A DNA stretch of 64,000 nucleotides from Paenibacillus macerans (GCF_023715465.1 NZ_JAMBOE010000014.1:62001-126000); one strand, 5' to 3'. Shown: positions 18,205-27,614, counted from the first letter of the stretch. Notes: generated from the letters alone by a model not told the origin. Translations and numbers: made by a program.

Positions 18205-18426
18205 GACTACCATTTGTTCATGGCAATAGAAAAGGGATCTATTTCAAAAAAACAATTTACATATATAGGAAAACGAACCATATTAATAGTATACACTGGA
18301 TATTTATACCATACTAACCAAAAAAGATAGAAATTAAATTTTAAACCAATTAAATGAGGAAGGAGGAAATTGAAAGCGATTAATCATTAATTTGATTTTT
18401 AAATCATTTAATGAGGAGGAAAAACT
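18205..18426. other. AT-rich leader before the secreted-protein gene, with possible cre
   Basis: This gap is strikingly AT-rich compared with the purA side. TGAAAGCGATTAAT at 18371-18384 matches 12 of 14 positions of the catabolite-responsive element consensus TGWAANCGNTNWCA. GAGGAGG precedes the next start. No clear promoter was picked. Confidence 0.35.
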
Positions 18427-19422
18427 ATGATTAAAAAAGTAAGGTTAGTAATGTTAATTTTATTATCGTCGTTACTTGGTATATCGACCCTTATTGTTCC
18501 AAACACGAACTCTGCGTTGGCCGCGACTGCTCCTTCCTATACAACATCTTATTACATGGGGACAGTCGATACAATTGTTCATTATGACTTAGGGTATGAA
18601 ATTGGTCATGATCATTCAAGAAGAAGTGGGAAACAAGATGAAGCTGTTATTTTGGATTATGGCGGACAGAATTCTGATGGGACTGGTGCCACACTTCGAT
18701 ATAACCCGGATGCAACATACGATGAAATAATTGATGCGGTAGTTCAGTTTGCAAGAGGATATTGGGTCGGTGTTGGAAGTGATGTTGACTCTGATTTATT
18801 GATCATAGTAGGGACGAACAATTCAGCCTATCAAGTAATAGTTTCAGGCGGAAAAGAATGGGCGGAAATGATCAATGAGATTGGCGAGAGAATAGGATTA
18901 TACGATTCTCAGGTAGATATTGCAGGCGGTAATGATATGGAAATCGATTTTGCTACAGCAGCAAAAACAAAAAATTGGGCGGATGGATACGATAGTGTCA
19001 GTGATTATCCTTACTATAATTATGGTGATGCTGCAGGCTGCACCACTAGCACGTCATACGATGGCGACGATAACCTTAACTGTTCCGGACAAATAAACAC
19101 CTGGAAAATGAGTGATATTTTTTATGTGTCCTGGGATATAGGAACTTCAAATGTTATGCCTCAAATATATAATCAGTCAATGTCCAAACAATGGAAAAAT
19201 ATCAAGAAATATGGTAAAGTTAGTAAAGGAATGCGTATGTATATTTCCGGTACACTAACTCAATTCGGAGCATGTGAAACAAACCCGGATGATGCAACCT
19301 GTAACAATACCTTTGAACCTGATGAGGCATGGGATAATCTGTATGATCGTTTAAATAGTGATGTAGATACCGAACAATCGAGAATTGAATATTCAACTGA
19401 TATCATGTGGTACGAATCATAG
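18427..19422 (+). CDS. Secreted protein of unknown function, AT-rich
   Basis: 331 aa with a clear signal peptide (K-K-V-R-L then L-I-L-L-S-S-L-L-G-I, cleavage likely after A-L-A-A). The mature part is acidic and aromatic-rich: V-I-L-D-Y-G-G-Q-N-S-D-G, Y-W-V-G-V-G-S-D-V-D-S-D, W-D-I-G-T-S-N-V-M-P-Q-I-Y, and G-T-L-T-Q-F-G-A-C. Four cysteines (C-T-T-S..N-C-S and A-C-E..T-C-N-N) could form two disulfides. The alternating beta-strand and W/D-rich motifs are reminiscent of glycosidase-like barrels, but no catalytic pair can be assigned. Base composition is far below that of the core genes, which suggests transfer. The next gene lies 33 nt downstream in the same direction. Confidence 0.75.
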   Translation: MIKKVRLVMLILLSSLLGISTLIVPNTNSALAATAPSYTTSYYMGTVDTIVHYDLGYEIGHDHSRRSGKQDEAVILDYGGQNSDGTGATLRYNPDATYDEIIDAVVQFARGYWVGVGSDVDSDLLIIVGTNNSAYQVIVSGGKEWAEMINEIGERIGLYDSQVDIAGGNDMEIDFATAAKTKNWADGYDSVSDYPYYNYGDAAGCTTSTSYDGDDNLNCSGQINTWKMSDIFYVSWDIGTSNVMPQIYNQSMSKQWKNIKKYGKVSKGMRMYISGTLTQFGACETNPDDATCNNTFEPDEAWDNLYDRLNSDVDTEQSRIEYSTDIMWYES

Positions 19423-19455
19423 AAAGTTAATTAAGGAAGAAAGGAGTGATATGGT

Positions 19456-20052
19456 ATGAAGCCGGTACAATTAAAAGTAATCATCGGCGTTACAGCATTT
19501 TCTATCCTTTTAGGAGGGGGGGCTGTGAGAACTTCAGTAATCACTGGAGTAGGTGCCGAAAGTTCTCCATATGCGGATTTTCCTCAAGAGAAGCGGGAGA
19601 TGATGGAAAGAATCGATCGACAAACTATGGAGGCCCGTAAAAAAATTGCCGGGAGAGAAGTTGAACTTAAGAGAGAAGAAGAGCTTAGAAAGAAGGAAGA
19701 AGACAAAAAGGCAAGCTTAAAGGAAGAAAAACCGATAAAAACCGAAATTCTTGAATTTGTCGATGACCCGATGCGCAATAAAGTGATCTTTTTTACGAAC
19801 GGGTGGATTACACCAACAGGGGATACTGCCGTCTCGGTAAGTGGTGGGGCCCTTGTGGAAGATACGGAGCAAGGTGTCGTTTTGGTTCGGCATTTTAATG
19901 AGAAGCGTTTTATGACCGGCAGTAAAATCATAAAGACCCCGGAAAAATTAGGTGCGGTTACCATAAAGCAATATGAAGGAATGACACTGACACTTGTCGC
20001 AGAGGACGGAACGGAACTACAATTTGATGTTTCTGCGGAAAAGTTCGAGTAA
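19456..20052 (+). CDS. Exported or membrane-anchored protein with charged coiled-coil linker
   Basis: 198 aa, start after AAAGGAG. A hydrophobic N-terminus (I-I-G-V-T-A-F-S-I-L-L-G-G-G-A) anchors or exports it. A highly charged helical stretch follows (about 50-95, rich in E, K and R), then a C-terminal beta-rich domain of about 95 residues (V-I-F-F-T-N-G-W-I-T-P-T-G and G-V-V-L-V-R-H-F-N). It is paired with the preceding AT-rich secreted-protein gene and ends before a terminator. I do not recognise the family. Confidence 0.7.
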   Translation: MKPVQLKVIIGVTAFSILLGGGAVRTSVITGVGAESSPYADFPQEKREMMERIDRQTMEARKKIAGREVELKREEELRKKEEDKKASLKEEKPIKTEILEFVDDPMRNKVIFFTNGWITPTGDTAVSVSGGALVEDTEQGVVLVRHFNEKRFMTGSKIIKTPEKLGAVTIKQYEGMTLTLVAEDGTELQFDVSAEKFE

Positions 20053-20083
20053 CTTAATAATAGGGGGCTGGTTCCCCCTCCTT

Positions 20084-20117
20084 AGCCTGTTGAGAAACCC
20101 TCAACAGGCTATTTCTT
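20084..20117 (+). terminator. Terminator after the secreted-protein pair
   Basis: AGCCTGTTGAG and CTCAACAGGCT form an 11-bp stem with a 5-nt loop, then ATTTCTT. A second hairpin (AGGGGG/CCCCCT) lies just before it. Confidence 0.8.
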
Positions 20118-20176
20118 CGTTATTTATCCGTTCACGGCATTACCTGTAAATTTATCCTGACGCAACTTAAACATAT

Positions 20177-20560
20177 TCAGTTCTTTATTTCCGTAAGGGT
20201 TACATCCCACAATAAGACATTGGTATTCGGATTTTGATCCTCATTCATAATCTACACTGTTAGTTCTTTTGCCCCTTGAATGTCCGCTTCAAAATATTGA
20301 GGCTCGCTATTTCTCTCCGTCCCATTGGCCATATAGGAGGTTGTATCCGTATCTTTCCCATCGATGGTAAATATGATGGTGCCCGCACCATGGTTTACAT
20401 CGTCTGGAATGGTGCTATAACCTGAAGTTTTTAAATATTTCCCATCCAATCGATAAGTAAATACAATACAAATTAATTTTTGGTTCAACTTTTTGTTGAC
20501 CAACTTCAAAACCGGTAAGAACTGTATCCCAAGTTACAGCACCATCCTTTCTGGGCTAGC
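20177..20560 (-). pseudogene. Decayed gene for an NPCBM-like carbohydrate-binding domain
   Basis: On the minus strand one frame gives Y-R-L-D-G-K-Y-L-K-T-S-G-Y-S-T-I-P-D-D ... G-A-K-E-L-T-V, typical of NPCBM/NEW2-like domains. It is cut by a TAG where a CAG codon would let it continue as I-M-N-E-D-Q-N-P-N-T-N-V-L-L-W-D-V-T-L-T-E to a proper stop. Upstream, a different frame gives D-G-A-V-T-W-D-T-V-L-T-G-F-E-V-G-Q, so a frameshift is also present. The 5' boundary is approximate. The rest of the 628-nt gap holds only terminators. Confidence 0.6.
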
Positions 20561-20680
20561 TCCCCGTCCCTGTACTCGATGTTTACACAAAACTATTATA
20601 AGCCGACGTAGACTGAATTCTCCTACTACTGTCCATACTAAAGCTAGATGAGCTGCAAGGATAGAAGGAGGAAATCATTT

Positions 20681-21535
20681 ATGAAATGGGTCGGCTGGCT
20701 GCTGAAATTATGCGCGACGATCGTGGCGGTGAGCCTGATCAGTGTGGCGACAACGGGCTATGTCGTAAATATGTATATCGGATCGCTGCTGAGCAGTTTC
20801 AATTTGCCCATGGTGACTCAGACGCCAAGTGTGGGCAGCATCGTGAAGGGGATGCTAGGTTTGGACGGAGGCAGCAGCGGCAGCGGAGACGGAGAACAAC
20901 GTAACAGCGGTGCCGGGGCAAACGGGAACGGGAACGCGAGCGGGGAAGGATCCGACGGAGCCGGGAGCGCTGCAGGGGGAGGATCCAGCGGCAGCGGTGG
21001 CATTGCGGGCGGCGGAACCAACGGAACCAACGGAACCGACAAAACCGGAGGAACTGGAGGAACTGGCGGGCAAGGCGCAGGCGGTTCCACAGCCGGCAGC
21101 GGCACCTCGACAGCCGGCACGTCCGGGGGTGAGTCCAAGGGCGGTGCGACGGGCGCTAACGGCTCTTCCGGGCAAGTAGGCTCCAGTTCCCCAGGTACGG
21201 GGCAGGGGACGGACGACAGCGTCCCGGAAGACGCGCTGCCGGTGATGGGCGGGATGTCCTCCGGCTCCTCCGGCCAGGGGGCAGCGGACCAGGATCAGCA
21301 GGTCGTGGTGACACCGGATGACATGATTGCAAAAAAGGACGAGCTGCCGGACAAGGACAAAGAAGAGGTGTTCAAAATTCTCATGTCCAAACTGCCGCAG
21401 GAGGATATGCAGACGTTGACTGCGGCGCTGGAGGGCGGGTTGACGGAGGCGGAATTGATCAATATTGAGCAGATTTTATCGAAACATCTGGATAAAACGG
21501 AATACGCCAAGGTGATGGAAATCCTCAAAAAGTAG
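20681..21535 (+). CDS. Single-pass protein with Gly/Ser/Thr-rich extracellular linker and helical C-terminus
   Basis: 284 aa from the ATG at 20681, which follows AGAAGGAGG; an in-frame ATG 33 nt upstream lacks a ribosome site. A transmembrane helix at about 4-32 is followed by about 150 residues of almost pure G, S, T, A, N with short repeats (G-T-N-G-T-N-G-T-D, G-G-T-G-G-T-G-G). The charged helical C-terminal domain (about 215-284) contains E-E-V-F-K-I-L-M-S-K-L-P-Q-E-D-M-Q-T-L and ends A-K-V-M-E-I-L-K-K. The shape fits a membrane tether with a small folded head. It lies just upstream of the cell-wall peptidase and wal genes. Function unknown. Confidence 0.8.
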   Translation: MKWVGWLLKLCATIVAVSLISVATTGYVVNMYIGSLLSSFNLPMVTQTPSVGSIVKGMLGLDGGSSGSGDGEQRNSGAGANGNGNASGEGSDGAGSAAGGGSSGSGGIAGGGTNGTNGTDKTGGTGGTGGQGAGGSTAGSGTSTAGTSGGESKGGATGANGSSGQVGSSSPGTGQGTDDSVPEDALPVMGGMSSGSSGQGAADQDQQVVVTPDDMIAKKDELPDKDKEEVFKILMSKLPQEDMQTLTAALEGGLTEAELINIEQILSKHLDKTEYAKVMEILKK

Positions 21536-21630
21536 AAGTTTATCCTGCGGCGGATCAGGCACGTCAGAGCTTCCATTCACAGGATTGTAACTAAACGCAG
21601 CTTCAAAACGTTATTGGTATACGGGTCAGG

Positions 21631-21653
21631 CCCGCGCACAGCGCGGGTTTTTT
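21631..21653 (+). terminator. Terminator after the Gly-rich protein gene
   Basis: CCCGCGC ACA GCGCGGG followed by TTTTTT. Confidence 0.9.
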
Positions 21654-21775
21654 GCGCGTTATGCGAAAGTTGAAATCCTTTGTTGGGCTGTGTTAAAGTA
21701 AACAATGGCAGTAAAAAGGTTAAAATTTTGAAACTATTTTTGGTCGAAATGAGTCGATGGAAAAAGGAGATCAGT

Positions 21776-23338
21776 ATGAAAGGTTTCACGGGGAAGCTTT
21801 GGCAGCTGTGGCGCGGGGAGCAGTCCCAGGCGCAGGAGAAAGACGGCCGCCCGGAAAATGATCTAGAGATGTCCGAACAGACTGGAAAGACGGAAGAAAT
21901 CAAGGCTTTTACCAATATACTTAAAACGCGCAAAACCGCTATAACGGCGGCTGCAGTCGTATTGATTGCCGGTTCGGTCTACTTAGCGGGCCAGCAATAC
22001 GTCAAAGCCAATACGGTGTCCTATTACCGGGTTTATGTAGGCGGTAAGGAGATCGGCACGATCGCCAGCAAGGCGGAATTTGAATCCATGATCGAACGCA
22101 AACAACAAGAATATAGACAAAAATATCCCCATGCGGAAATGGCTGTACATACCGAAGGTATTACGTTGAAGCCGGAGCAAGCCTATAAAGCGAAGGTGGA
22201 TTCCGAGGAAACGCTGGGCGAGTTGTATAGCCTGTTGACCGGATACGCCAAAAGCGTTGAGCTGAAAGTGGATGGAAAAGTGATTGCCATCGTGAAGGAT
22301 GAGGCGGCCGCGCAGGCGGTGCTGGAACAAGTTAAAGAAAAATACGTTCCGCAAACCGACCAGCAAACGCTGGCCTCCAAAGTGAAGTTGACCGGCGGGG
22401 CCAAATCCAAAACGTCGCAAGTGAAGTCCAAGGGGGCCAGCGTCACGCTGGAGTCGGCCAAAATCACCGAGGAAGTGGCGCAGGGGGCCGTAGATGCGGA
22501 TCCGAACAAGGTACTCACCGTCGACGAGGCGGTGCAAAAAATCGTCCAGGGGAACGAAGCAGCGATTGAATATGAGGTACAGGAAGGAGATACGATATCC
22601 TCCATCGCCGCCCGGTTCGACGTAAAACAGGCCGAATTGTTCGCCAATAACCCTGACGTAGAGGAACGGACGATGCAAATCGGCACGGTGTTGAACGTAA
22701 AAGCGCTGCAGCCGGCGCTGACCGTCAAAACGGTGGAGAAGGTGACGGAAGAAATTGTGACCGAACCGCAGCTGATCATTCGCAAAAGCGATAACCTGAA
22801 GGCCGGTGAGTCCAAGGTCGTCGCGAAAGGATCAAGCGGCCTGAAAACGATGGAATACCGCATCACTAGGGAAAATGGCGTCGTTGTTGCCGAGCAATGG
22901 CTCGGTCAGGACGTGACGAAAAAGGCGACCCCTCGGATCGTGCTGAAGGGGACGAAGGTGGTTGGCGAAGGAACCGGGCAGTTTGCCTGGCCGGTGTCGG
23001 GGGCGAGTATTTCGAGCAGCTACGGGTCACGCTGGGGGCGGACGCATAAAGGCGTCGACCTCGTATCCTCCGATCGCGCCATCCTTGCGGCGGACGAGGG
23101 TGTGGTCTCGTTCACCGGAACAAAAACCGGATACGGAAATGTCATTATTATCGATCATAAAAACGGCTACGAGACGCTATACGGACACTTGAGCAAGATC
23201 AGCGTCAAGGAAGGCGAGATCGTCGAGAAGGGCTCGAAGATCGGAGTTATGGGCAGTACGGGACGCTCCACCGGCACTCATTTGCATTTTGAAATCCATA
23301 AAAACGGGGGCGTCCAAAACCCGATGAAATATCTGTAA
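21776..23338 (+). CDS. Cell-wall M23 metallopeptidase with LysM and G5 domains
   Basis: 520 aa from the ATG at 21776, which follows AAAAAGGAG. A cytoplasmic tail of about 50 residues precedes one helix (T-A-I-T-A-A-A-V-V-L-I-A-G-S-V). Then come a mixed extracellular region, a LysM repeat (Y-E-V-Q-E-G-D-T-I-S-S-I-A-A-R-F), a G5-type beta domain (T-V-K-T-V-E-K-V-T-E-E-I to T-P-R-I-V-L-K-G-T), and a peptidase M23 domain. The zinc ligands are visible as R-T-H-K-G-V-D-L and H-L-H-F-E-I-H. The family cleaves peptidoglycan cross-links or activates wall remodelling. Location beside walRK, which controls wall hydrolases, is suggestive. Confidence 0.9.
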   Translation: MKGFTGKLWQLWRGEQSQAQEKDGRPENDLEMSEQTGKTEEIKAFTNILKTRKTAITAAAVVLIAGSVYLAGQQYVKANTVSYYRVYVGGKEIGTIASKAEFESMIERKQQEYRQKYPHAEMAVHTEGITLKPEQAYKAKVDSEETLGELYSLLTGYAKSVELKVDGKVIAIVKDEAAAQAVLEQVKEKYVPQTDQQTLASKVKLTGGAKSKTSQVKSKGASVTLESAKITEEVAQGAVDADPNKVLTVDEAVQKIVQGNEAAIEYEVQEGDTISSIAARFDVKQAELFANNPDVEERTMQIGTVLNVKALQPALTVKTVEKVTEEIVTEPQLIIRKSDNLKAGESKVVAKGSSGLKTMEYRITRENGVVVAEQWLGQDVTKKATPRIVLKGTKVVGEGTGQFAWPVSGASISSSYGSRWGRTHKGVDLVSSDRAILAADEGVVSFTGTKTGYGNVIIIDHKNGYETLYGHLSKISVKEGEIVEKGSKIGVMGSTGRSTGTHLHFEIHKNGGVQNPMKYL

Positions 23339-23361
23339 GATTATATACTCCTCAAAATGAA

Positions 23362-23416
23362 AAAATGGCCCGCAGGTCGGTTCCTGATGGAACGTCCTCG
23401 CGTGAGGCCATTTTTT
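23362..23416 (+). terminator. Terminator between the M23 peptidase and walR
   Basis: AAAATGGCC and GGCCATTTTTT close a larger hairpin with an internal CAGG...CCTCG stem. Confidence 0.75.
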
Positions 23417-23533
23417 ACTTCAATTCGCCAAAGCCTCTTCAACCTCTTGCTTGGATAGCTGATGCCCCCGAGGATATGGTAAGATAGAGGAAGATGAAAG
23501 CCATGACCGAAAGTTTGGGGGTGAACCTGCGTC

Positions 23534-24250
23534 ATGCAAGGCAAAATTTTGGTAGTGGACGATGAGAAGCCGATTGCGGATATTTTAAAATTCAATTTGG
23601 AAAAAGAGGGCTACGAGGTCATTCTCGCCTTTGACGGCATTGCAGCGGTGGAGCTGGCGTTCTCCGAGCAGCCGGACCTCATTTTGCTCGATTTGATGCT
23701 GCCCGGCAAAGACGGCATGGACGTGTGCCGCGAGGTGCGGGCGAAGCTGGAAACGCCGATCATCATGCTGACGGCCAAGGACGGGGAGATCGACAAGGTG
23801 CTGGGGCTGGAGCTTGGCGCGGACGACTATGTGACCAAGCCGTTCAGCACGCGGGAGCTGCTGGCCCGGGTCAAGGCGCAAATGCGCAGACGGCAGAAGC
23901 CGGCGGCTCAGGACGGCGGTGAAGACGCGAAGCAGGGCATCAGCCTGTTCGAGCTGTACATCGACACGGACATGTATACGGTGCATAAGAACGGCGAACC
24001 GCTGGATTTGACCCACCGGGAATTCGAGCTGGTGCATTACCTGGTCAAAAACGCCGGCAAAGTCATGACCCGCGAGCATTTGCTGCAGGCGGTGTGGGGG
24101 TTCGAATATTTCGGCGACGTGCGTACGGTCGATGTGACGATCCGGCGGCTGCGCGAGAAGATCGAGAAAGACCCGAGCAAGCCGGAGTATATTTTGACCC
24201 GGCGGGGACTAGGTTATATGATGCGCAGCTCCAAGGCGGGTGGATTCTAA
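23534..24250 (+). CDS. walR: Response regulator WalR (YycF)
   Basis: 238 aa. The receiver domain has acidic pocket D9/D10, phospho-acceptor Asp53 (L-L-D-L-M-L-P-G), and conserved Lys in D-D-Y-V-T-K-P-F. The C-terminal OmpR/PhoB winged helix has the recognition segment R-T-V-D-V-T-I-R-R-L-R-E-K-I. In Bacillales this is the essential regulator of cell-wall hydrolases. It starts the walR-walK-yycH run and is separated from walK by 3 nt. Confidence 0.97.
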   Translation: MQGKILVVDDEKPIADILKFNLEKEGYEVILAFDGIAAVELAFSEQPDLILLDLMLPGKDGMDVCREVRAKLETPIIMLTAKDGEIDKVLGLELGADDYVTKPFSTRELLARVKAQMRRRQKPAAQDGGEDAKQGISLFELYIDTDMYTVHKNGEPLDLTHREFELVHYLVKNAGKVMTREHLLQAVWGFEYFGDVRTVDVTIRRLREKIEKDPSKPEYILTRRGLGYMMRSSKAGGF

Positions 24251-24253
24251 GCG

Positions 24254-26077
24254 ATGAATCTGCCCTCCTTTTTTCGCACGATCCAGGCCAAGCTGATCAT
24301 TATTTACGTGCTGCTGATCCTGATTGCGATGCAACTGATCGGGGTCTATTTCGTGAGCGCGATGAAAACCTCGCTGACCAGCAATTTCAGCAAAGATCTC
24401 AACGAGCGGGCGGAGCTGATCTCCGTGCTGGCGGCGCAAAACCTGGGCGTGTCCGGGGAGTCGGCGGAGGAATCGCTGGAAAATCTCCGCGTGCTCGTCA
24501 ACAATCTGTTCAGCATTAACGGAGCGGAGATTCAAGTGCTTGACGCCAGCGGCAAGGTGCTCACGACGTCCAAACCATCGCACGCCGATTACGTCGGCAC
24601 GAAAAACACGCAAACCGTGGTTAGCCGGGCGCTGCAAGGGATCCGGGACAACGAGGAATACATCATCGACGACGACAACGTCCGCAAGAAGGTGGTCGCC
24701 AAACCCGTCGTCAGCGGCGGGAAAATCGTCGGCGCGATCTACATCGCGGCTTCCATGACCGAACTGTACAGCACGATGGAGCGGATCAATAACATCTTTA
24801 TTTCCGGGATTTTGCTGGCGCTGGGCCTGACGGTGGTACTTTGCGTCATCCTGGCGCATACGATCACGTCGCCGATCAAGGAGCTGACGCGGCGGGCCAC
24901 GGCGGTGGCGGAAGGCGAGTTCCACCAGAAAATGGCCGTGCTCGGCAACGATGAAATCGGCCAGCTCAGCAAGGCGTTTAACTATATGACGAGCCGGCTG
25001 CGCGACGCGCTGGCGCAAAACGAAGAGGAGAAGGAGAAGCTCGCTTCGATTCTAACGAACATGAGCGATGGGGTGATCGCGACCGACGAGACCGGCCGGG
25101 TCATTCTGATGAACCGGCGGGCCGGCGAGATGCTGCAGGTGGAAGACCACCCGGCCCTCGGGACGGACATCATGTCGCTGCTCCATTTGCCGCCCGAGGA
25201 GCAAGGCGTGCTGGAGCAGGGCACGATGCATTCGGCGATTCTGGAGAACGACGGGCCGGACGGCAACATGTACCTGATCCGGGTGACGTTTACGCCGATT
25301 CACCGGCGGGAAATCGGGATCATCGGCACGATCGCCGTGCTGCAGGACGTCACGGAGCAGGAGAAGCTGGAGGCTTCCCGGCGGGAATTTGTGGCCAACG
25401 TGTCGCATGAGCTGCGCACGCCGCTGACGACGATCAAGAGCTACACGGAGGCGCTGGAGGACGGCGCCCTGCAGGACCCGGAGCTGGGTCCGCGGTTCAC
25501 TGCCGTCATCCAGAACCAGACGGAGCGGATGATCCGCCTCGTCACCGACCTGCTGCACTTGTCGCGGCTCGATTCCAAGGAAGCGCAGCTGCGCAAGCAG
25601 CCGACCAGTGTAATGGAGATGCTGGAGGAAGTGGCTGACCGGTTTTCTTTTCAAATGCAGGAAAAAGAGATCAAGCCAACGCTGTTCATTGCCAGCGATG
25701 TGGACACGGCTTGGCTCGACCGGGACCAAATCGACCAGGTGCTGGACAACCTCATTTCGAACGCGATGAAATACACGCCGGAAGGCGGGGCGATCGCGCT
25801 GGAGGCCCGCAAGAGCGAAGACGGGCAACTCGCCATCTCGGTACAGGATAACGGGATCGGCATCCCGAAAAAGGACCTGGACCGGATTTTCGAGCGGTTT
25901 TACCGCGTCGATAAGGCGCGTTCGCGGAATATGGGCGGCACGGGCCTTGGCCTGTCGATTGCCCGGGAAATTGTGAAGGCGCACGGGGGGACGATCTCCC
26001 TGCAGTCGGAATTCGGCAAAGGCACGAAAGTCACCTTTACACTGCCGATGGAACCCCAGGGAGGCGAAGCGAGATGA
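24254..26077 (+). CDS. walK: Sensor histidine kinase WalK (YycG)
   Basis: 607 aa. TM1 (about 13-36), an extracellular PAS-like sensor (about 37-178), TM2 (about 181-203), HAMP (204-255), a cytoplasmic PAS (about 260-370), HisKA with phospho-acceptor His385 (A-N-V-S-H-E-L-R-T-P), and a HATPase with N (N-L-I-S-N-A-M-K-Y-T), G1 (D-N-G-I-G-I) and G2 (G-T-G-L-G-L) boxes. It phosphorylates WalR. The stop overlaps the yycH start by 4 nt. Confidence 0.97.
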   Translation: MNLPSFFRTIQAKLIIIYVLLILIAMQLIGVYFVSAMKTSLTSNFSKDLNERAELISVLAAQNLGVSGESAEESLENLRVLVNNLFSINGAEIQVLDASGKVLTTSKPSHADYVGTKNTQTVVSRALQGIRDNEEYIIDDDNVRKKVVAKPVVSGGKIVGAIYIAASMTELYSTMERINNIFISGILLALGLTVVLCVILAHTITSPIKELTRRATAVAEGEFHQKMAVLGNDEIGQLSKAFNYMTSRLRDALAQNEEEKEKLASILTNMSDGVIATDETGRVILMNRRAGEMLQVEDHPALGTDIMSLLHLPPEEQGVLEQGTMHSAILENDGPDGNMYLIRVTFTPIHRREIGIIGTIAVLQDVTEQEKLEASRREFVANVSHELRTPLTTIKSYTEALEDGALQDPELGPRFTAVIQNQTERMIRLVTDLLHLSRLDSKEAQLRKQPTSVMEMLEEVADRFSFQMQEKEIKPTLFIASDVDTAWLDRDQIDQVLDNLISNAMKYTPEGGAIALEARKSEDGQLAISVQDNGIGIPKKDLDRIFERFYRVDKARSRNMGGTGLGLSIAREIVKAHGGTISLQSEFGKGTKVTFTLPMEPQGGEAR

Positions 26078-27369
26078 AAGAAAGAATCAAATCGCTGACG
26101 CTGGTCTTGCTGGTGGCGTGCAGCCTGATCCAAAGCTATTTTCTGATTTACCAGCTGCCGGGGAGCAACCCGGTCGTCAAATCGGGAAGCGACTATATCC
26201 GCACGGAGAATATGGGAACCGCGCTGAAAAGCGAAGATATGCTGTATCCGTCGCAGATCGCGGTGCATCTGGGCAAGGAGCGGCATACCGTTTTTTACCC
26301 TGATTCGACGTTTTACAATTTGATTTATTCGCGGCTGAAGGTCCGGCAGTTTGACGGATTTCAGCGCCATGCGGTGCAAAATTTCGATTGGTCGGCGATC
26401 CGCGGCGATCATGTCGGCATCGAGCTGGAGTTCGGGGACGGGATTCCGGTCGAGCTGCTGCAAAAAGTGATGCAGATCGCTCCCGATCCGCTGTTCGACG
26501 CGGAAACCGTCAGCCGGTTGCTCATTTACAACACGGGCACCGAGGACCAGGTGCGGGCGTTTTTCTTCAGCGCGCAGGGGGATGTCGTCTATGAGGCGAC
26601 CAAAGCCGACCTGACGGTGCAGGACGTGCAGCAGCAGGCCGACTTCGGCAAGAACTGGGTGCCGTACACGTTAACGGCGGATGGCTACTATCTTCCCGAG
26701 GAGCCGGTCGAGCTGGTGGAAACGGGCCTGAATATCGGGGTGTATTCGACCGAACAGATGCAGCGCAGTCTCTTTTTCGACCCGAGCATTACCCGGTATA
26801 TCCGCGAGAAGGACGGTTCGGAAATTTACACGGACAGCAAGCGAAGCCTGCAGGTCAAGCAGGACCGGAACTGGATCAACTACACCGATCCGGCGGCGCC
26901 TTCGGGCGGCGAAAATAGTCCGAGCAAAAACGTGCTGTCTGCCGTGGACTTCGTCAATCAGCACGGCGGCTGGAACGGCAAATACCGGCTGGAGCAGACC
27001 GACGGCTTGAATGAAGACGAGCCCAGGGTTGTTTTTCAGCAGTATTACGGAGTTGGGCAGTACGGCGCTTTTCCGATCCTCGATCTGCCTTCGTTCCATT
27101 ATGGAGCGATCTCGCTGGAAATGCGCCAGGGGACGATCACCGGCTACGAAAGGTCGCTCATCTATAGCGCGGGCGGCAGCTGGGAGAAGAAGGTCGTCGC
27201 GCTGCCCGGCGGCAAAACGCTGCGGGAGCAGGTCGCGAAGCTGCAGACGGGGGCGGACGTCGCCCGCCTGTACCCGGCCTATCTGCCGTCCTTGTCCGAG
27301 GACGGGCTGCTGCTTACGCCAACTTGGGTGGCCGAGCTGAGCAACGGGGCGATCCGGGTGCTGAAGTAA
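26074..27369 (+). CDS. yycH: WalRK accessory protein YycH (WalH)
   Basis: 431 aa, one N-terminal transmembrane helix (L-T-L-V-L-L-V-A-C-S-L-I-Q-S-Y) and a large extracytoplasmic part. Position and coupling to walK (ATGA overlap) identify it; sequence conservation in this family is low. YycH together with YycI modulates WalK activity in the membrane (inhibitory in B. subtilis). Unusually, 360 nt including a repeat element separate it from yycI. Confidence 0.85.
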   Translation: MKERIKSLTLVLLVACSLIQSYFLIYQLPGSNPVVKSGSDYIRTENMGTALKSEDMLYPSQIAVHLGKERHTVFYPDSTFYNLIYSRLKVRQFDGFQRHAVQNFDWSAIRGDHVGIELEFGDGIPVELLQKVMQIAPDPLFDAETVSRLLIYNTGTEDQVRAFFFSAQGDVVYEATKADLTVQDVQQQADFGKNWVPYTLTADGYYLPEEPVELVETGLNIGVYSTEQMQRSLFFDPSITRYIREKDGSEIYTDSKRSLQVKQDRNWINYTDPAAPSGGENSPSKNVLSAVDFVNQHGGWNGKYRLEQTDGLNEDEPRVVFQQYYGVGQYGAFPILDLPSFHYGAISLEMRQGTITGYERSLIYSAGGSWEKKVVALPGGKTLREQVAKLQTGADVARLYPAYLPSLSEDGLLLTPTWVAELSNGAIRVLK

Positions 27370-27431
27370 GCGCGGGGCGGGAACGCCCGGACATGAACGT
27401 TGCTAGCCGGCGGGGCTGATCGCATGTAGGC

Positions 27432-27614
27432 TAACGGACCTGAGCGACCTTATTTGGCTGAAAAAACGCCGGTTTCAATTCTAACGAACAGGGAAGCCCT
27501 TATTTGCTCGAAATAGGCCGGTTTTGGGCACATATACGCCGAATAAGGTCTGTGGTGTCCGTTACATTTTGAAAACAGTGGATTTCACCGAAATAGCGTC
27601 GCTGGAGTCCGTTA
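27432..27614. repeat. Four-unit palindromic intergenic element, copy 3 (inside the wal operon)
   Basis: Units at 27432-27455 and 27482-27505 (forward, TAACGGACCT.. and TAACGAACAG.., both ending CCTTATTT or CCCTTATTT) and 27541-27564 and 27591-27614 (inverted). Spacing is 50, 59, 50. After each forward 24-mer a second conserved block follows (GAAA..CGCCGGTTT), so the true repeat may be the whole 50 nt. It fills most of the gap between yycH and yycI; the remaining part (27615-27729) shows no strong promoter. Confidence 0.85.

Noticed and set aside
20818..21179. Long proline-rich or Ala/Gly-rich open frames antisense to and out of frame with the Gly-rich gene
   Set aside because: They are by-products of the GC-rich, repetitive codons of the sense gene; no ribosome sites and no family resemblance.
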